Below, one piece after another: positions 1 to 7,870 of a stretch of 11,564 bases of DNA. The stretch comes from Lachnospiraceae bacterium. GTDB lineage: Bacteria; Bacillota; Clostridia; Lachnospirales; Lachnospiraceae. Under the pieces are notes generated by a model. It had not been told where the DNA came from and searched no databases. It worked only from the letters and a program-made list of their open reading frames with translations. Numbering within the stretch: position 1 is the stretch's first letter; each line of letters begins with the position of its first letter. The stretch covers positions 1-11,564 of the forward strand of contig JAFPYK010000280.1 in the NCBI GenBank assembly GCA_017412265.1, read 5' to 3'. The translations under genes were made by a program, and so were the position numbers.

Positions 1-827
1 CCGAACTGCATGATCTCCCGCAGGAGCGGATGATCGTAGCCGAAGGGCATGCACTCGTTGAGGCTGAAGGCTACGACGTCGAACTCTTCCTTCAGTCTGC
101 GAAGAAGCGGCATGAGCTTCGCCGCCGGCATTCCGTCCGGAACGGGGATCGGCGTGGTAGGGAAATCGGGGGGATTGAGCAGGTCCAGATCCAGATGGAT
201 GTAGAGATGCTTGCGGCCGGTGGCCTTGATGGCCAGGACCGCGTCCTCCACGGCGTCTTCGGAGAGAGAGTCGATCTGCGGAATCCCGTGCTGAGCGAAG
301 TAGGCCACCTCGCCCCAGTCGAGATCGCGTCCGCCGAAGTTCACGATCTGTGCGTCCTCCATCTTGCGGGGAAGCATAGAGTTGAAAGGCTCGCCGCAGT
401 CACCCAGAAGCGCACGCACGGGCATGCCGTAGAAGAGCTTCGTCGGGGACTCCGAAGGAGAATTGATGTCCGCGTGGGCATCCATCCAGATCAGGGCGAG
501 ATCACCCTCATACCGGGCATTCATCGCAGCGATGGTCGGGATATCGGCATCGCAGCTTCCCGTGACGGTGAAGGATCTGCGAGAAGGATTCTCGGCGACG
601 ATGCGCGTAGCTTCGGCCAGCTGGTTTATGATCACCTGATAGCCGAGGATGTCATGCTCCGGTTCCGTCGGCATCGGCTCAGCCGTGGCGGGAATGGCGA
701 TCACATCCTGACCGTTCAGATATCTGCGGACAAGCTCTTCGGAACCGTAGTAGGCGCTGACTTCCGCGCCGCCCTGCCAGTGGGGGTTCCAGAAGATGCA
801 TTTGTCCTTGATTGGTTTAAAGTCCAT
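1..827 (-). CDS. Arginase/agmatinase-superfamily ureohydrolase (C-terminus outside window)
   Basis: Translating the minus strand from the ATG at 827-825 gives 275 uninterrupted residues (MDFKPIKDKC...). Arginase-fold hallmarks appear in order: DAHADIN (D116, H118, D120), HLDLDLLNP (D213, D215) and SLNECMP, whose E258 matches the substrate-contacting Glu. These are the binuclear manganese ligands of enzymes that hydrolyse a guanidino or related C-N bond, usually releasing urea. At the first metal-ligand position the usual GGDH is TGSC, so Cys92 stands where His is normal; Cys variants of this kind occur in less characterised arginase-family proteins. The substrate therefore cannot be named. 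Probably 20-40 C-terminal residues are missing at the window edge. The start is supported by AGAGGT (837-842) nine nt upstream and a strong promoter just beyond. The protein looks cytoplasmic: no signal peptide or membrane segment. It is divergent to the protease gene. Confidence 0.88.
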   Translation of the reverse strand, partial: MDFKPIKDKCIFWNPHWQGGAEVSAYYGSEELVRRYLNGQDVIAIPATAEPMPTEPEHDILGYQVIINQLAEATRIVAENPSRRSFTVTGSCDADIPTIAAMNARYEGDLALIWMDAHADINSPSESPTKLFYGMPVRALLGDCGEPFNSMLPRKMEDAQIVNFGGRDLDWGEVAYFAQHGIPQIDSLSEDAVEDAVLAIKATGRKHLYIHLDLDLLNPPDFPTTPIPVPDGMPAAKLMPLLRRLKEEFDVVAFSLNECMPFGYDHPLLREIMQF

Positions 828-863
828 GGTTCTATTACCTCTTTATTTGAAATTGCAGTATCC

Positions 864-891
864 ATCATACCATAATCGTCTTATTTTTCAA
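864..891 (-). promoter_or_regulatory. Sigma-A promoter of the ureohydrolase gene
   Basis: On the minus strand, TTGAAA (886-891), a 16-nt spacer and TATGAT (864-869) form a near-consensus promoter. The -10 box is preceded by TGG, giving an extended TGn element. Transcription would start near 857, leaving a leader of about 30 nt that includes the AGAGGT ribosome binding site. Confidence 0.75.
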
Positions 892-953
892 CCATTGTTC
901 GATGCTTTCTTTGCCGGGAGAAAGGGTTGAATTTACAAAGGCTTAAGAATTGA

Positions 954-985
954 AACACAATTCCAGCATATTTTGAACACAATTC
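954..985 (+). repeat. Two 10-bp direct repeats, 22 bp apart, upstream of the protease gene
   Basis: AACACAATTC occurs at 954-963 and again at 976-985. The 22-bp period is about two helical turns, so both copies face the same side of the DNA. The first copy also contributes to an inverted repeat, GAATTG (947-952) with CAATTC (958-963). This arrangement is typical of an operator bound by a regulator dimer, but no regulator is identifiable. A possible -10 box, TAGAAT (1002-1007), lies just downstream without a good -35. Confidence 0.4.
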
Positions 986-1067
986 TGTCAAATTTGTGTC
1001 TTAGAATGAAGCCTGTAATCGAGAAGGAGATCGGAGAGCGAATCGACTTCCCGGAAAGGAGACCATG

Positions 1068-2462
1068 ATGAGCGATTATTTTGACGATTATTTTGATTTT
1101 GACGATGATTCTTCGAAGAAGGAGCCGACGCCCGAGGCAGAGAGTGAGCCTGCGCAGGAGGAGGAGCCGAAGGAGTATCGTGATCCATATGAAGCAGATA
1201 GAGACGTGGACTGGCGCTATGTCAGCAGCCAGAGTGAGCCGGCGGGCAGCAGCCCTTCCCCGAAGAAGCCGAAGAACCGGATCTTCGCGCGTGTGCTGTG
1301 CGCGGTGCTTGCCGTGGCGCTGGTATTCGGCGCGGTGGGAACCGGAGTCGGCCATATCGTGAACCGGAAGGTGTCGGAGGCGATCGCCGAACAGCAGACC
1401 CAGGCGCAGAAACAGATGGAGATCGAAGTGACGACCGGCAACCAGATTGATTCGGTGCAGACCAATTATAACGGTTCCGCGGCCCTGACCGATGTGTCAG
1501 ACATTGCTGCAAATGTCGCGCCCTCGATCGTATCCATCAACTGCAATATCGTCCAGAACATCCAGGATTTCTTCGGAAGGACGTACCAGCAGGAGGGAAC
1601 CGGCAGCGGCTCCGGCATTATCATCGGACAGAACAGCGAGAACGTTCTGATCGTTACCAATAACCATGTCGTCGCAAACGCGGTGAAGGTGTCTGTGGAG
1701 TTCGGTAACGGAGAATCCGTGGATGCGGCCGTGGTCGGAACCAGCGCGAATTATGATCTGGCCGTTGTATCGGTGAAGATTGAGGATATCCCTGAGGAGA
1801 CATTTTCTTACATCCGCGTGGCTGCGCTGGGCGATTCGGAGAGCCTGCGTGTCGGCGAGATGGCCATCGCTTACGGCAATGCCCTCGGCTACGGTCCTAC
1901 CGTGACGGTCGGTTATGTCAGCGCGTTAAACCGCCAGGTGTCCTATGAGGACTTCTCCATGGAGCTGATCCAGACGGATGCGGCCATCAACCCCGGCAAC
2001 TCCGGCGGCGCCCTGTTAAATGCGCGCGGCGAGGTGATCGGCATCAATTCCGTGAAGTATTCGAGCACAGAGGTGGAAGGCATCGGATTTGCCATCCCGA
2101 TCAGTGACGCGCTCCCGGTGATCAATGAGCTGATCAACCAGAAGCAGGTCGCTTCGGAAAACGGAGAGGTCTATCTGGGAATCGTCCCCTACAATGTGAC
2201 CGAGCAGTATTCGAAGCAGTTCCATATGCCCATCGGCATCTATGTGACGGAAGTCGCGTCCGGGTCCCCGGCTCAGGCAGCCGGTATCCAGATGGGTGAT
2301 ATTATCACATCCATCCAGGGCAGGAGCGTGCAGACCTCGGAGGAGCTCGCGGCAGAGCTGGCCGGCTATACGCCCGGCGACACCGTGACCATCACGGTGC
2401 AGAGAGTCCAGAACGGACATTATGTGAGCGGTGACGTGACCGTCAAGCTCGGAAGCAAGTAA
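1068..2462 (+). CDS. htrA: HtrA/DegP-like membrane-anchored serine protease with PDZ domain
   Basis: The 464-residue protein has a trypsin-like S1C protease domain and one C-terminal PDZ domain, the standard Gram-positive HtrA layout. Residues 1-70 form a strongly acidic, low-complexity cytoplasmic tail (MSDYFDDYFDFDDD). A hydrophobic segment at about 72-98 anchors the protein, placing the protease outside the cell. The catalytic triad is complete: His200 in TNNHVV, Asp230 in ANYDLAVV and Ser312 in GNSGGALL. The PDZ domain spans about 365-460 (YLGIVP, GSPAQAAGIQMGDIITSI). The family degrades or refolds misfolded exported proteins under envelope stress. There are two in-frame ATGs, at 1065 and 1068. 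GGAAAGGAG (1053-1061) sits 3 nt from the first and 6 nt from the second, so 1068 is preferred. The gene is monocistronic and followed by a terminator. No convincing sigma-A promoter was found, but a direct repeat lies upstream, so regulated expression is plausible. Confidence 0.94.
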   Translation: MSDYFDDYFDFDDDSSKKEPTPEAESEPAQEEEPKEYRDPYEADRDVDWRYVSSQSEPAGSSPSPKKPKNRIFARVLCAVLAVALVFGAVGTGVGHIVNRKVSEAIAEQQTQAQKQMEIEVTTGNQIDSVQTNYNGSAALTDVSDIAANVAPSIVSINCNIVQNIQDFFGRTYQQEGTGSGSGIIIGQNSENVLIVTNNHVVANAVKVSVEFGNGESVDAAVVGTSANYDLAVVSVKIEDIPEETFSYIRVAALGDSESLRVGEMAIAYGNALGYGPTVTVGYVSALNRQVSYEDFSMELIQTDAAINPGNSGGALLNARGEVIGINSVKYSSTEVEGIGFAIPISDALPVINELINQKQVASENGEVYLGIVPYNVTEQYSKQFHMPIGIYVTEVASGSPAQAAGIQMGDIITSIQGRSVQTSEELAAELAGYTPGDTVTITVQRVQNGHYVSGDVTVKLGSK

Positions 2463-2480
2463 ACGACAGAAGAAGATCGC

Positions 2481-2520
2481 AGCCGCGGTGAAGGGCAGGA
2501 CCCGGAGCCGCGGCTTTTTC
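2481..2520 (+). terminator. Intrinsic terminator of the HtrA-like gene
   Basis: A perfect 8-bp stem, AGCCGCGG (2481-2488) with CCGCGGCT (2508-2515), can be extended inside the loop by GGG/CCC (2493-2495 with 2501-2503). It is followed by a T-run at 2515-2519. It begins 18 nt after the stop codon. Confidence 0.85.
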
Positions 2521-2593
2521 TGTGCCTTCGGACGGGAAGTAGACAAATAGGGATATATTGCAAATATAAAATATATACGATAAAAAATAACCG

Positions 2594-2622
2594 TTGTACC
2601 TTGCACTTTTCTGTGATATACT
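2594..2622 (+). promoter_or_regulatory. Sigma-A promoter of the giant surface protein gene
   Basis: TTGTAC (2594-2599), a 17-nt spacer and TATACT (2617-2622) with a TGA extension of the -10 box form a good housekeeping promoter. The region just upstream (2541-2590) is very AT-rich and could act as an UP element. The predicted start near 2629 leaves a leader of about 93 nt and rules out translation from the ATG at 2638, which would lack a ribosome binding site. Confidence 0.7.
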
Positions 2623-2683
2623 TAGGTTTAACATATTATGACTATATGTCGAATCAGGGAAAAACAGAGAAAAGGTGCGGGAG

Positions 2684-2725
2684 ATGATTCTGCACCCAGA
2701 GTACAAGGGAGGTTATGGTTCATGA
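2684..2725 (+). CDS. Possible 13-codon upstream ORF overlapping the surface-protein start
   Basis: An ATG at 2684 opens a short frame encoding MILHPEYKGGYGS and ending in TGA at 2723-2725. It overlaps the main start codon (2722-2724) in an ATGA arrangement. AAAGG (2671-2675) lies 8 nt upstream as a modest ribosome binding site. The strong site of the main gene, AAGGGAGG (2705-2712), lies inside this frame. GGTGC (2674-2678) and GCACC (2692-2696) could form a stem placing the upstream start in its loop. The overlap would permit translational coupling or leader-peptide control. It could equally be chance, as the frame is short. Confidence 0.25.
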   Translation: MILHPEYKGGYGS

Positions 2726-5700
2726 AATGGATGAGACGCGTTCTTAGCCTTCTTCTGGTGGTCGCCCTGCTCGCGGGACTGGTCCCCGCCGCGGCCCGTA
2801 CGGCCCGCGCGGAGGGGTCTGCCGCGGCGGAGAGTCAGACGGAAGAGCCTGCGGAAGAGCCGGTTCTGACCGAAGAGGCAGCGGCGGAGGAGTCCGCCGG
2901 CGAGGACAGCCGTGAGGAGGCCGAGGAGCCGGCGCAGACCGAAGCGTCCGCAGAAGCGGATGTGAAGGAGGAAGCGAAGGAAGAGACCGAGGCTGCCGAA
3001 GAAGCGGAGACCGCCGCGGAAGTGCAGGAAGAAACCAAGGCTTCCGAAGAGGCGGAGACCGCCGCGGAAGCGAAGGAGGAGACCGAAGCTGTCGGCGAGA
3101 CGGAGACCACAGCGGAAGCACAGGAAGAGACCAAGGCTTCTGACGAGGTCGAGACCACGGCAGAAGCGCAGGAAGAGACTGAGCCCGCGGAGGAGACGAC
3201 GGAGACTCCGGAGGAGCCTCAGATGCACGAGGGCCCTCACGTCTACCGTGACGGCGTCTGCACCCTGTGCGGCGAGCACATCGCGTGGGATCTGTATTTC
3301 ACAGACGAGGCGCGCACGGACGAGTACATCCGCATCTATTCGACGGATGATGCCGGCAACCGTGTGCTCTTAAGCCATGCCGAGCTGCGGGAGATCGCGG
3401 TCATCGTTGTCATGCTCAAGACCGACCAGCCGGACTACCGCTATGATGTCGGCATGAATGCAGACTGGCACGGCAATGAGAATACATTTGCCTACAATGA
3501 CATCTACGTCCAGACGATGGGCCAGTTCAACGAGGACTACCAGACGCTGTATTTGACACTGATGCTCAATGAGAAGCATGAGCTGGACGTGTTTGACGTG
3601 AGCGGCGGCAAGGTGAAGATGGTGCTCTTCTCGAAGTATGACGAGGAGACCGGCACCTACGACAACTTAAGCCCGAACGGAAACCCGCAGTACGGCCTGG
3701 AGATCGATATGGTGCGGCGCGAGCCCGGCAAGAAGCCTCCGGTGGCGAAGACGGTGAAGGATTCCGGCTTCAAGATCAATCTGTACGATTACAACGTGCA
3801 GAGCGAGGCGAAGGACATCAACGACGTGTCCTCCCTGCAGTTCTACAATGCAGAGAAAGCGGCGGATACGGCCAAGGAGTCGAACCGCGTCTACGATTCT
3901 TCGATCGCCCGCCAGGGCATCGTCGAAGAGGTGGCCGGCAAGGACGGATTCCCGGCGCTGACCGAGTTCCGGGGCGACAGCCTGGACGTGCTTTTTGACG
4001 AGCAGGCGATCCCGAACGCGAAGGAGGTCTACCGGAATGTCGACGGCCTCTTCCAGTACAACGCGAAGGGCGGCCTGGTCTATGACAGTGTCCGCAACTA
4101 TGCATATTACGACAAGAGCCAGGGGGACGGCGGACAGTTCACGGTCTACGACGGCACCTACAACCGAGGGCGCCTGACGGATCTGTCCAAGATTGATTCC
4201 GGCATCCCGATCGGATTCTTCCCCTTCGACGATTACAACGACCTCAAGAACATGACGTCCGCGAAGTCGGAGGATTCTTTAAACCACGGCCACGGCATGT
4301 TCATCGAGGGAACCGTCTACATCCCGGCGAACGGCAAGATCGACGGAGAACCGCTGACCTTCAAGTTCGAGGGCGATGACGACGTCTGGCTGTTCATCGA
4401 CGACGTGCTGGTGCTTGACGGCGGCGGCATTCATGGCAAGATCAGCGGCATGATCGATTTCTCCGACGGGAGCGTGACCGTATCGAATGCCATTTCCATC
4501 GGCGCCGCGGGCAACACCACCGGCACCAACATGGACCTGGAGACCATCTTCAAGAACGTCGGCAAGACCTTCACGAAGGAAGGCGAGCATGTCTTCAAGT
4601 TCTACTCCCTGGAGCGTGACGGCGACGAGTCGGATCTGAAGATCGAGACCAACCTGAACAAGGTCCTCGACAAAGAACTGACCGATGTGACCGTTGAGAA
4701 GAAATGGGTCGATGAGAACGGCAAGGACTGCGATCCCTGGCTGGAGAGTGTGACGGTGCAGCTGTGCCAGACGGTTGACGGAGAGACCACCGAGGTTGAA
4801 GGCAAGACGCTGACCCTGAACGCGGACAATGAGTGGAAGGGCATCTTCGGATCTCTGCCGGCCAAGACCGAGGACGGTACATGGATCGACTACTCCGTGA
4901 AGGAGAAGAACGCGGACGGAACCTACGTGACCTATGAGCGCGGCGGCGAGGAAGTCCGCTCGGATATCTACTGGGTGAGAGCAGACCTCAGCGAGGGCAT
5001 GGAGCCCGGCATCTACGCGATTCTGGGCGATGAGTATGAGACAGACGAGACCGGCGAGAGCAGTCCGAAGAGCCATGTGCTCCTGACGGCCCAGGGCGAG
5101 GACAAGGAGGTCGCCTACCGCGACACCTTCATCTACCCCGCGGAGGAGCCGATCGTGGATCCGCGCGACGGCAAGACCTACACCGAGTACATCAAGCCGG
5201 TGGACGACGACCAGATCTGGACCATCGCGAAGACCGATCCTGTGAAGTCGATCATCCGCGTGGAGTCCACGACCGAATATGAGACGGTGGCCGGCCCGGA
5301 CGGAACCTTCTACAAGGTGCTGGCCCCGTTCTATCAACCTTATACATTGATGGGGCTCTTCATGTCATATCCGAATATGCTGAAGAACAATCAAATGTAT
5401 TACCTGGCCAACTCCAACACCGAGCTGTATGTGCTGGATGACGGTGACAGTTCCAAGACCATCTACAGCCCCAGTGACACGACCTTCTATGTGAAGGATG
5501 AGGAAGGCAATTTCGTCCCGCTGGAGGATGAGAACCATCTCGGCACGAACCTGATCGTCCAGACCTACATCTGGGAGGACGGTTATATCAAATGCGTGGA
5601 CAACAATTCCGGCGACATCTATTACGCGAAGGATGGCGAGGACGGCTACTACCGCAAGAACGGAAGTTCCTACGAGAAGCTCAGCGATGAGGAGAGCAGC

Positions 5701-7683
5701 CAGCTCACCAACGTCTCGAAGCTTGCAAACTGTGAGAAGAATGAGGACGGCTATGTCGTCTGGCATTCGATCTCCAATATCTCCGGACAGCCGACGCTGA
5801 TCTACAGTGACGAGACCCTCTACACCTTCTATCAGAAGCTGGATGACGGGACTTATGAGCAGATCGACAGCCAGCTCTCGAGGCAGTATATGCCGACCGT
5901 GATTCCGGATAAGGATGAGAACGGCTATATCATTCTTCATACGAACCCTTACAACGGGCCTGTGGAGTATTATTACGCCAAGGAGGACGGTACGATCTGG
6001 GAGAAGGATGAGGACGGCAATTATACGCAGGTATTCATGAGCGGCAGCAACGGCGGATATGTGAAGATGAAGGTCACCGAGACCGAAGGCCCGGACTATG
6101 AGTGGGTGATCGGCAACCAGGGCCTGAACCTGACACTGGTCGGCCCCGGCCAGCAGTGGATGGATTATACATTTATCACGTCGAAGAAGGACGGCCAGGG
6201 CAATTCCAATGACTCGGTGCTGGTGAACCAGCCGCTGATCCTGGGCTCTTCCTACCTGCAGCAGTTCTATTCGGACTACAACTACCGGAACGTCTTCCGG
6301 TTCGACCCGATCGGATCGGAGTACGGCAACCAGCCGGGCGACGGCACGTATGAGGACTTCGGATTCCGAATCTTCAGCTTCCAGGACATCTGGATCTTCG
6401 CGGGCGTCTCGACGCCTTACGAGAAGAACGTGACGATCAACGCTTCGCCGTACAGCACAAAGGAATCCTACGATCTGTCGCAGGCCGGCCGATTCTGGTT
6501 CTACAAGCCGGTTCCGGTGCCGCAGACCTACGACATGTCGGAAAATGACTGGACCCTGATCAACTCGCCGGCCGGCAGTCTGTCGATCCGCAAGGAGATG
6601 ATCGGAGATCCGGTCTCGGCGGATGATGTATTTACCTTCACGGTGACCCTGAAGGATGCGGAAGGAAATACCGCAGAGAAAGTCACGGGAACGTTCGGCG
6701 ACATGGAATTTGTCGGAGGCATCGCGGTCGTGAACCTGAAAGCGGGTGAGAGCGCGACCGCTGAGAACCTGCCGGCAGGACTGACCTATACCGTGGATGA
6801 GACCGTGCCGGATCCGTATGTGCTTGACAGCAAGAGCGGGGAGAGCGGAACCATCGAGAAGGAGGAGACGGCGGAAGCGGTCTTCTATAACCGGGTGCCG
6901 AAGGGAAGCCTGAAGGTCGAGAAAACCGTGGAAGGCGAGGATGCACCGGACGTGGCCTTCACCTTCAAGGTGACCTTAAGTGACACGTCCGTGAACGGTA
7001 CATACGGTGAGATGGAGTTCACCGACGGCAAGGCGGAATTCACTCTGAAGGACGGGGAGTCCAGGACAGCTGACGGCCTGCCTGCCGGCATCACGTACAC
7101 GGTTGTGGAAGAGCCGGTGAAGGACTTCACGCTGAAGGAGTCGGAAGGCGCTGACGGAGCCATCGAAGACAAAAAGACGGCCGAGGCGAAGTTCGTCAAC
7201 GAGTATGAGAAGCCGGAGAAGCCGGTACCGGAGACTGTGGACATCACCGTCACCAAGACGTGGGAAGACGAGGATGACAAGGATCAGATCCGCCCTGAGA
7301 GCATCACGGTGCGCCTGCTGGCGGACGGTGAGGAAGTGGACAACGCCACGCTCACGGAGAAGGACGGGTGGAAGCACACCTTCGAGGATCTGCCGAAGAA
7401 CGGAAAAGGTGGTGCGGAGATCGAGTATACGGTAAAGGAAGATGCGGTGGATGGATATGAGACCGTGATCGACGGATACAAGATCACCAACAGGCATACG
7501 CCGGAGGAAACCACGACCGAGGAGACGACCACCGAGGAGGAGACGACGACGAAGAAGGAGGACCCGAAGCCGACACCGGTGACGATGGACGACAGCCATG
7601 TGCTTCTCTGGACGGTGCTCTTCCTGATGGCGCTTGCGGCAGCGGCGTATGTGGTGGTGCACGGCCGGAGGATGGAGGAGTAA
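2722..7683 (+). CDS. Giant multidomain surface protein (fibro-slime, Cna_B and pilin-like domains)
   Basis: The product is a 1653-residue, very acidic exported protein. The start at 2722 is chosen because AAGGGAGG (2705-2712) lies 9 nt upstream and the first 30 residues form a clean signal peptide (MKWMRRVLSLLLVVALLAGL). Domain order: acidic Glu/Ala/Thr region at 31-169; a HVYRDGVCTLCG motif with Cys180 and Cys183; a fibro-slime/PA14-like domain at about 353-647 with the signature GDDDVWLFIDDVLVLDGGG; Cna_B at 654-731; a tyrosine-rich region without recognised domains at about 735-1280; two DUF5979/DUF7601-like domains at 1285-1390 and 1392-1494; Cna_B at 1506-1593; a Thr/Glu stalk; a transmembrane segment at about 1627-1646; and a HGRRMEE tail. 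Cna_B-type domains often form Lys-Asn isopeptide bonds, giving stiff surface stalks. This suggests an adhesin or matrix protein. The expected PxTGD sorting motif reads PVTMDD, so wall attachment by sortase is doubtful. No sortase gene is in the window. Confidence 0.9.
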   Translation: MKWMRRVLSLLLVVALLAGLVPAAARTARAEGSAAAESQTEEPAEEPVLTEEAAAEESAGEDSREEAEEPAQTEASAEADVKEEAKEETEAAEEAETAAEVQEETKASEEAETAAEAKEETEAVGETETTAEAQEETKASDEVETTAEAQEETEPAEETTETPEEPQMHEGPHVYRDGVCTLCGEHIAWDLYFTDEARTDEYIRIYSTDDAGNRVLLSHAELREIAVIVVMLKTDQPDYRYDVGMNADWHGNENTFAYNDIYVQTMGQFNEDYQTLYLTLMLNEKHELDVFDVSGGKVKMVLFSKYDEETGTYDNLSPNGNPQYGLEIDMVRREPGKKPPVAKTVKDSGFKINLYDYNVQSEAKDINDVSSLQFYNAEKAADTAKESNRVYDSSIARQGIVEEVAGKDGFPALTEFRGDSLDVLFDEQAIPNAKEVYRNVDGLFQYNAKGGLVYDSVRNYAYYDKSQGDGGQFTVYDGTYNRGRLTDLSKIDSGIPIGFFPFDDYNDLKNMTSAKSEDSLNHGHGMFIEGTVYIPANGKIDGEPLTFKFEGDDDVWLFIDDVLVLDGGGIHGKISGMIDFSDGSVTVSNAISIGAAGNTTGTNMDLETIFKNVGKTFTKEGEHVFKFYSLERDGDESDLKIETNLNKVLDKELTDVTVEKKWVDENGKDCDPWLESVTVQLCQTVDGETTEVEGKTLTLNADNEWKGIFGSLPAKTEDGTWIDYSVKEKNADGTYVTYERGGEEVRSDIYWVRADLSEGMEPGIYAILGDEYETDETGESSPKSHVLLTAQGEDKEVAYRDTFIYPAEEPIVDPRDGKTYTEYIKPVDDDQIWTIAKTDPVKSIIRVESTTEYETVAGPDGTFYKVLAPFYQPYTLMGLFMSYPNMLKNNQMYYLANSNTELYVLDDGDSSKTIYSPSDTTFYVKDEEGNFVPLEDENHLGTNLIVQTYIWEDGYIKCVDNNSGDIYYAKDGEDGYYRKNGSSYEKLSDEESSQLTNVSKLANCEKNEDGYVVWHSISNISGQPTLIYSDETLYTFYQKLDDGTYEQIDSQLSRQYMPTVIPDKDENGYIILHTNPYNGPVEYYYAKEDGTIWEKDEDGNYTQVFMSGSNGGYVKMKVTETEGPDYEWVIGNQGLNLTLVGPGQQWMDYTFITSKKDGQGNSNDSVLVNQPLILGSSYLQQFYSDYNYRNVFRFDPIGSEYGNQPGDGTYEDFGFRIFSFQDIWIFAGVSTPYEKNVTINASPYSTKESYDLSQAGRFWFYKPVPVPQTYDMSENDWTLINSPAGSLSIRKEMIGDPVSADDVFTFTVTLKDAEGNTAEKVTGTFGDMEFVGGIAVVNLKAGESATAENLPAGLTYTVDETVPDPYVLDSKSGESGTIEKEETAEAVFYNRVPKGSLKVEKTVEGEDAPDVAFTFKVTLSDTSVNGTYGEMEFTDGKAEFTLKDGESRTADGLPAGITYTVVEEPVKDFTLKESEGADGAIEDKKTAEAKFVNEYEKPEKPVPETVDITVTKTWEDEDDKDQIRPESITVRLLADGEEVDNATLTEKDGWKHTFEDLPKNGKGGAEIEYTVKEDAVDGYETVIDGYKITNRHTPEETTTEETTTEEETTTKKEDPKPTPVTMDDSHVLLWTVLFLMALAAAAYVVVHGRRMEE
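2953..3192 (+). repeat. Five in-frame 48-bp tandem repeats
   Basis: Units start at 2953, 3001, 3049, 3097 and 3145. Each encodes 16 residues of the type EAETAAEAQEETKASE (residues 78-157 of the surface protein), the first unit being the most diverged. The period is a multiple of three, so gain or loss of a unit keeps the frame. The segment follows the signal peptide and is probably a charged extended or helical spacer. Confidence 0.85.
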
Positions 7684-7727
7684 AGCAATTCCAGCCGAAA
7701 ACTCAATACAAGGCGGAAGCAGAAAGC

Positions 7728-7762
7728 CCGGGGGCGCGAAGATGATTCGTGCCCCCGGTTTT
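7728..7762 (+). terminator. Intrinsic terminator after the surface protein gene
   Basis: A 13-bp stem (7728-7740 with 7746-7758), with one G-U pair and core CCGGGGGC/GCCCCCGG, closes a 5-nt loop and is followed by TTTT (7759-7762). It lies 44 nt after the stop codon and separates this gene from the transporter unit. Confidence 0.9.
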
Positions 7763-7836
7763 GTGATCATCCGAACAGGTGCCTCCGCAGGGCAGGCGCC
7801 ATCACGAAAAAGATGACTCTGCGGCACACGTGCTTA

Positions 7837-7865
7837 TTGATTTCCCTTTCTTATTGTTCTATACT
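7837..7865 (+). promoter_or_regulatory. Sigma-A promoter of the transporter-DIP1984-ncRNA unit
   Basis: TTGATT (7837-7842), a 17-nt spacer and TATACT (7860-7865) form a near-consensus promoter. The predicted start is near 7872. This lies downstream of the in-frame ATG at 7813, so translation from there is not possible from this transcript. Confidence 0.75.
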
Positions 7866-7870
7866 TTTGA

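Noticed and set aside
1002..1007. TAGAAT as the -10 box of the protease promoter
   Set aside because: No -35-like hexamer occurs at 16-18 nt; the nearest, TTGAAC at 973-978, is 23 nt away.
2554..2568. Palindrome TATATT-GCA-AATATA as an operator
   Set aside because: The surrounding DNA is so AT-rich that such a palindrome is expected by chance, and it lies well upstream of the -35 box.
2638..2721. Longer N-terminus of the surface protein from the ATG at 2638
   Set aside because: It lies about 9 nt from the predicted transcription start, has no ribosome binding site, and would put 28 charged residues before an evident signal peptide.
2953..3192. CRISPR array
   Set aside because: The repeats are contiguous 48-bp units without spacers and are translated in frame.
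2713..3279. Long open frames on the minus strand opposite the acidic repeats, and similar ones opposite other genes
   Set aside because: Their translations are low-complexity Leu/Arg/Ser strings mirroring the codon bias of the real gene, with no ribosome binding sites or recognisable domains.
7763..7805. Hairpin GTGAT...ATCAC with inner GGTGCC/GGCGCC as a second terminator
   Set aside because: It has a 10-nt one-sided bulge and no T-run. The strong terminator at 7728-7762 already ends transcription.
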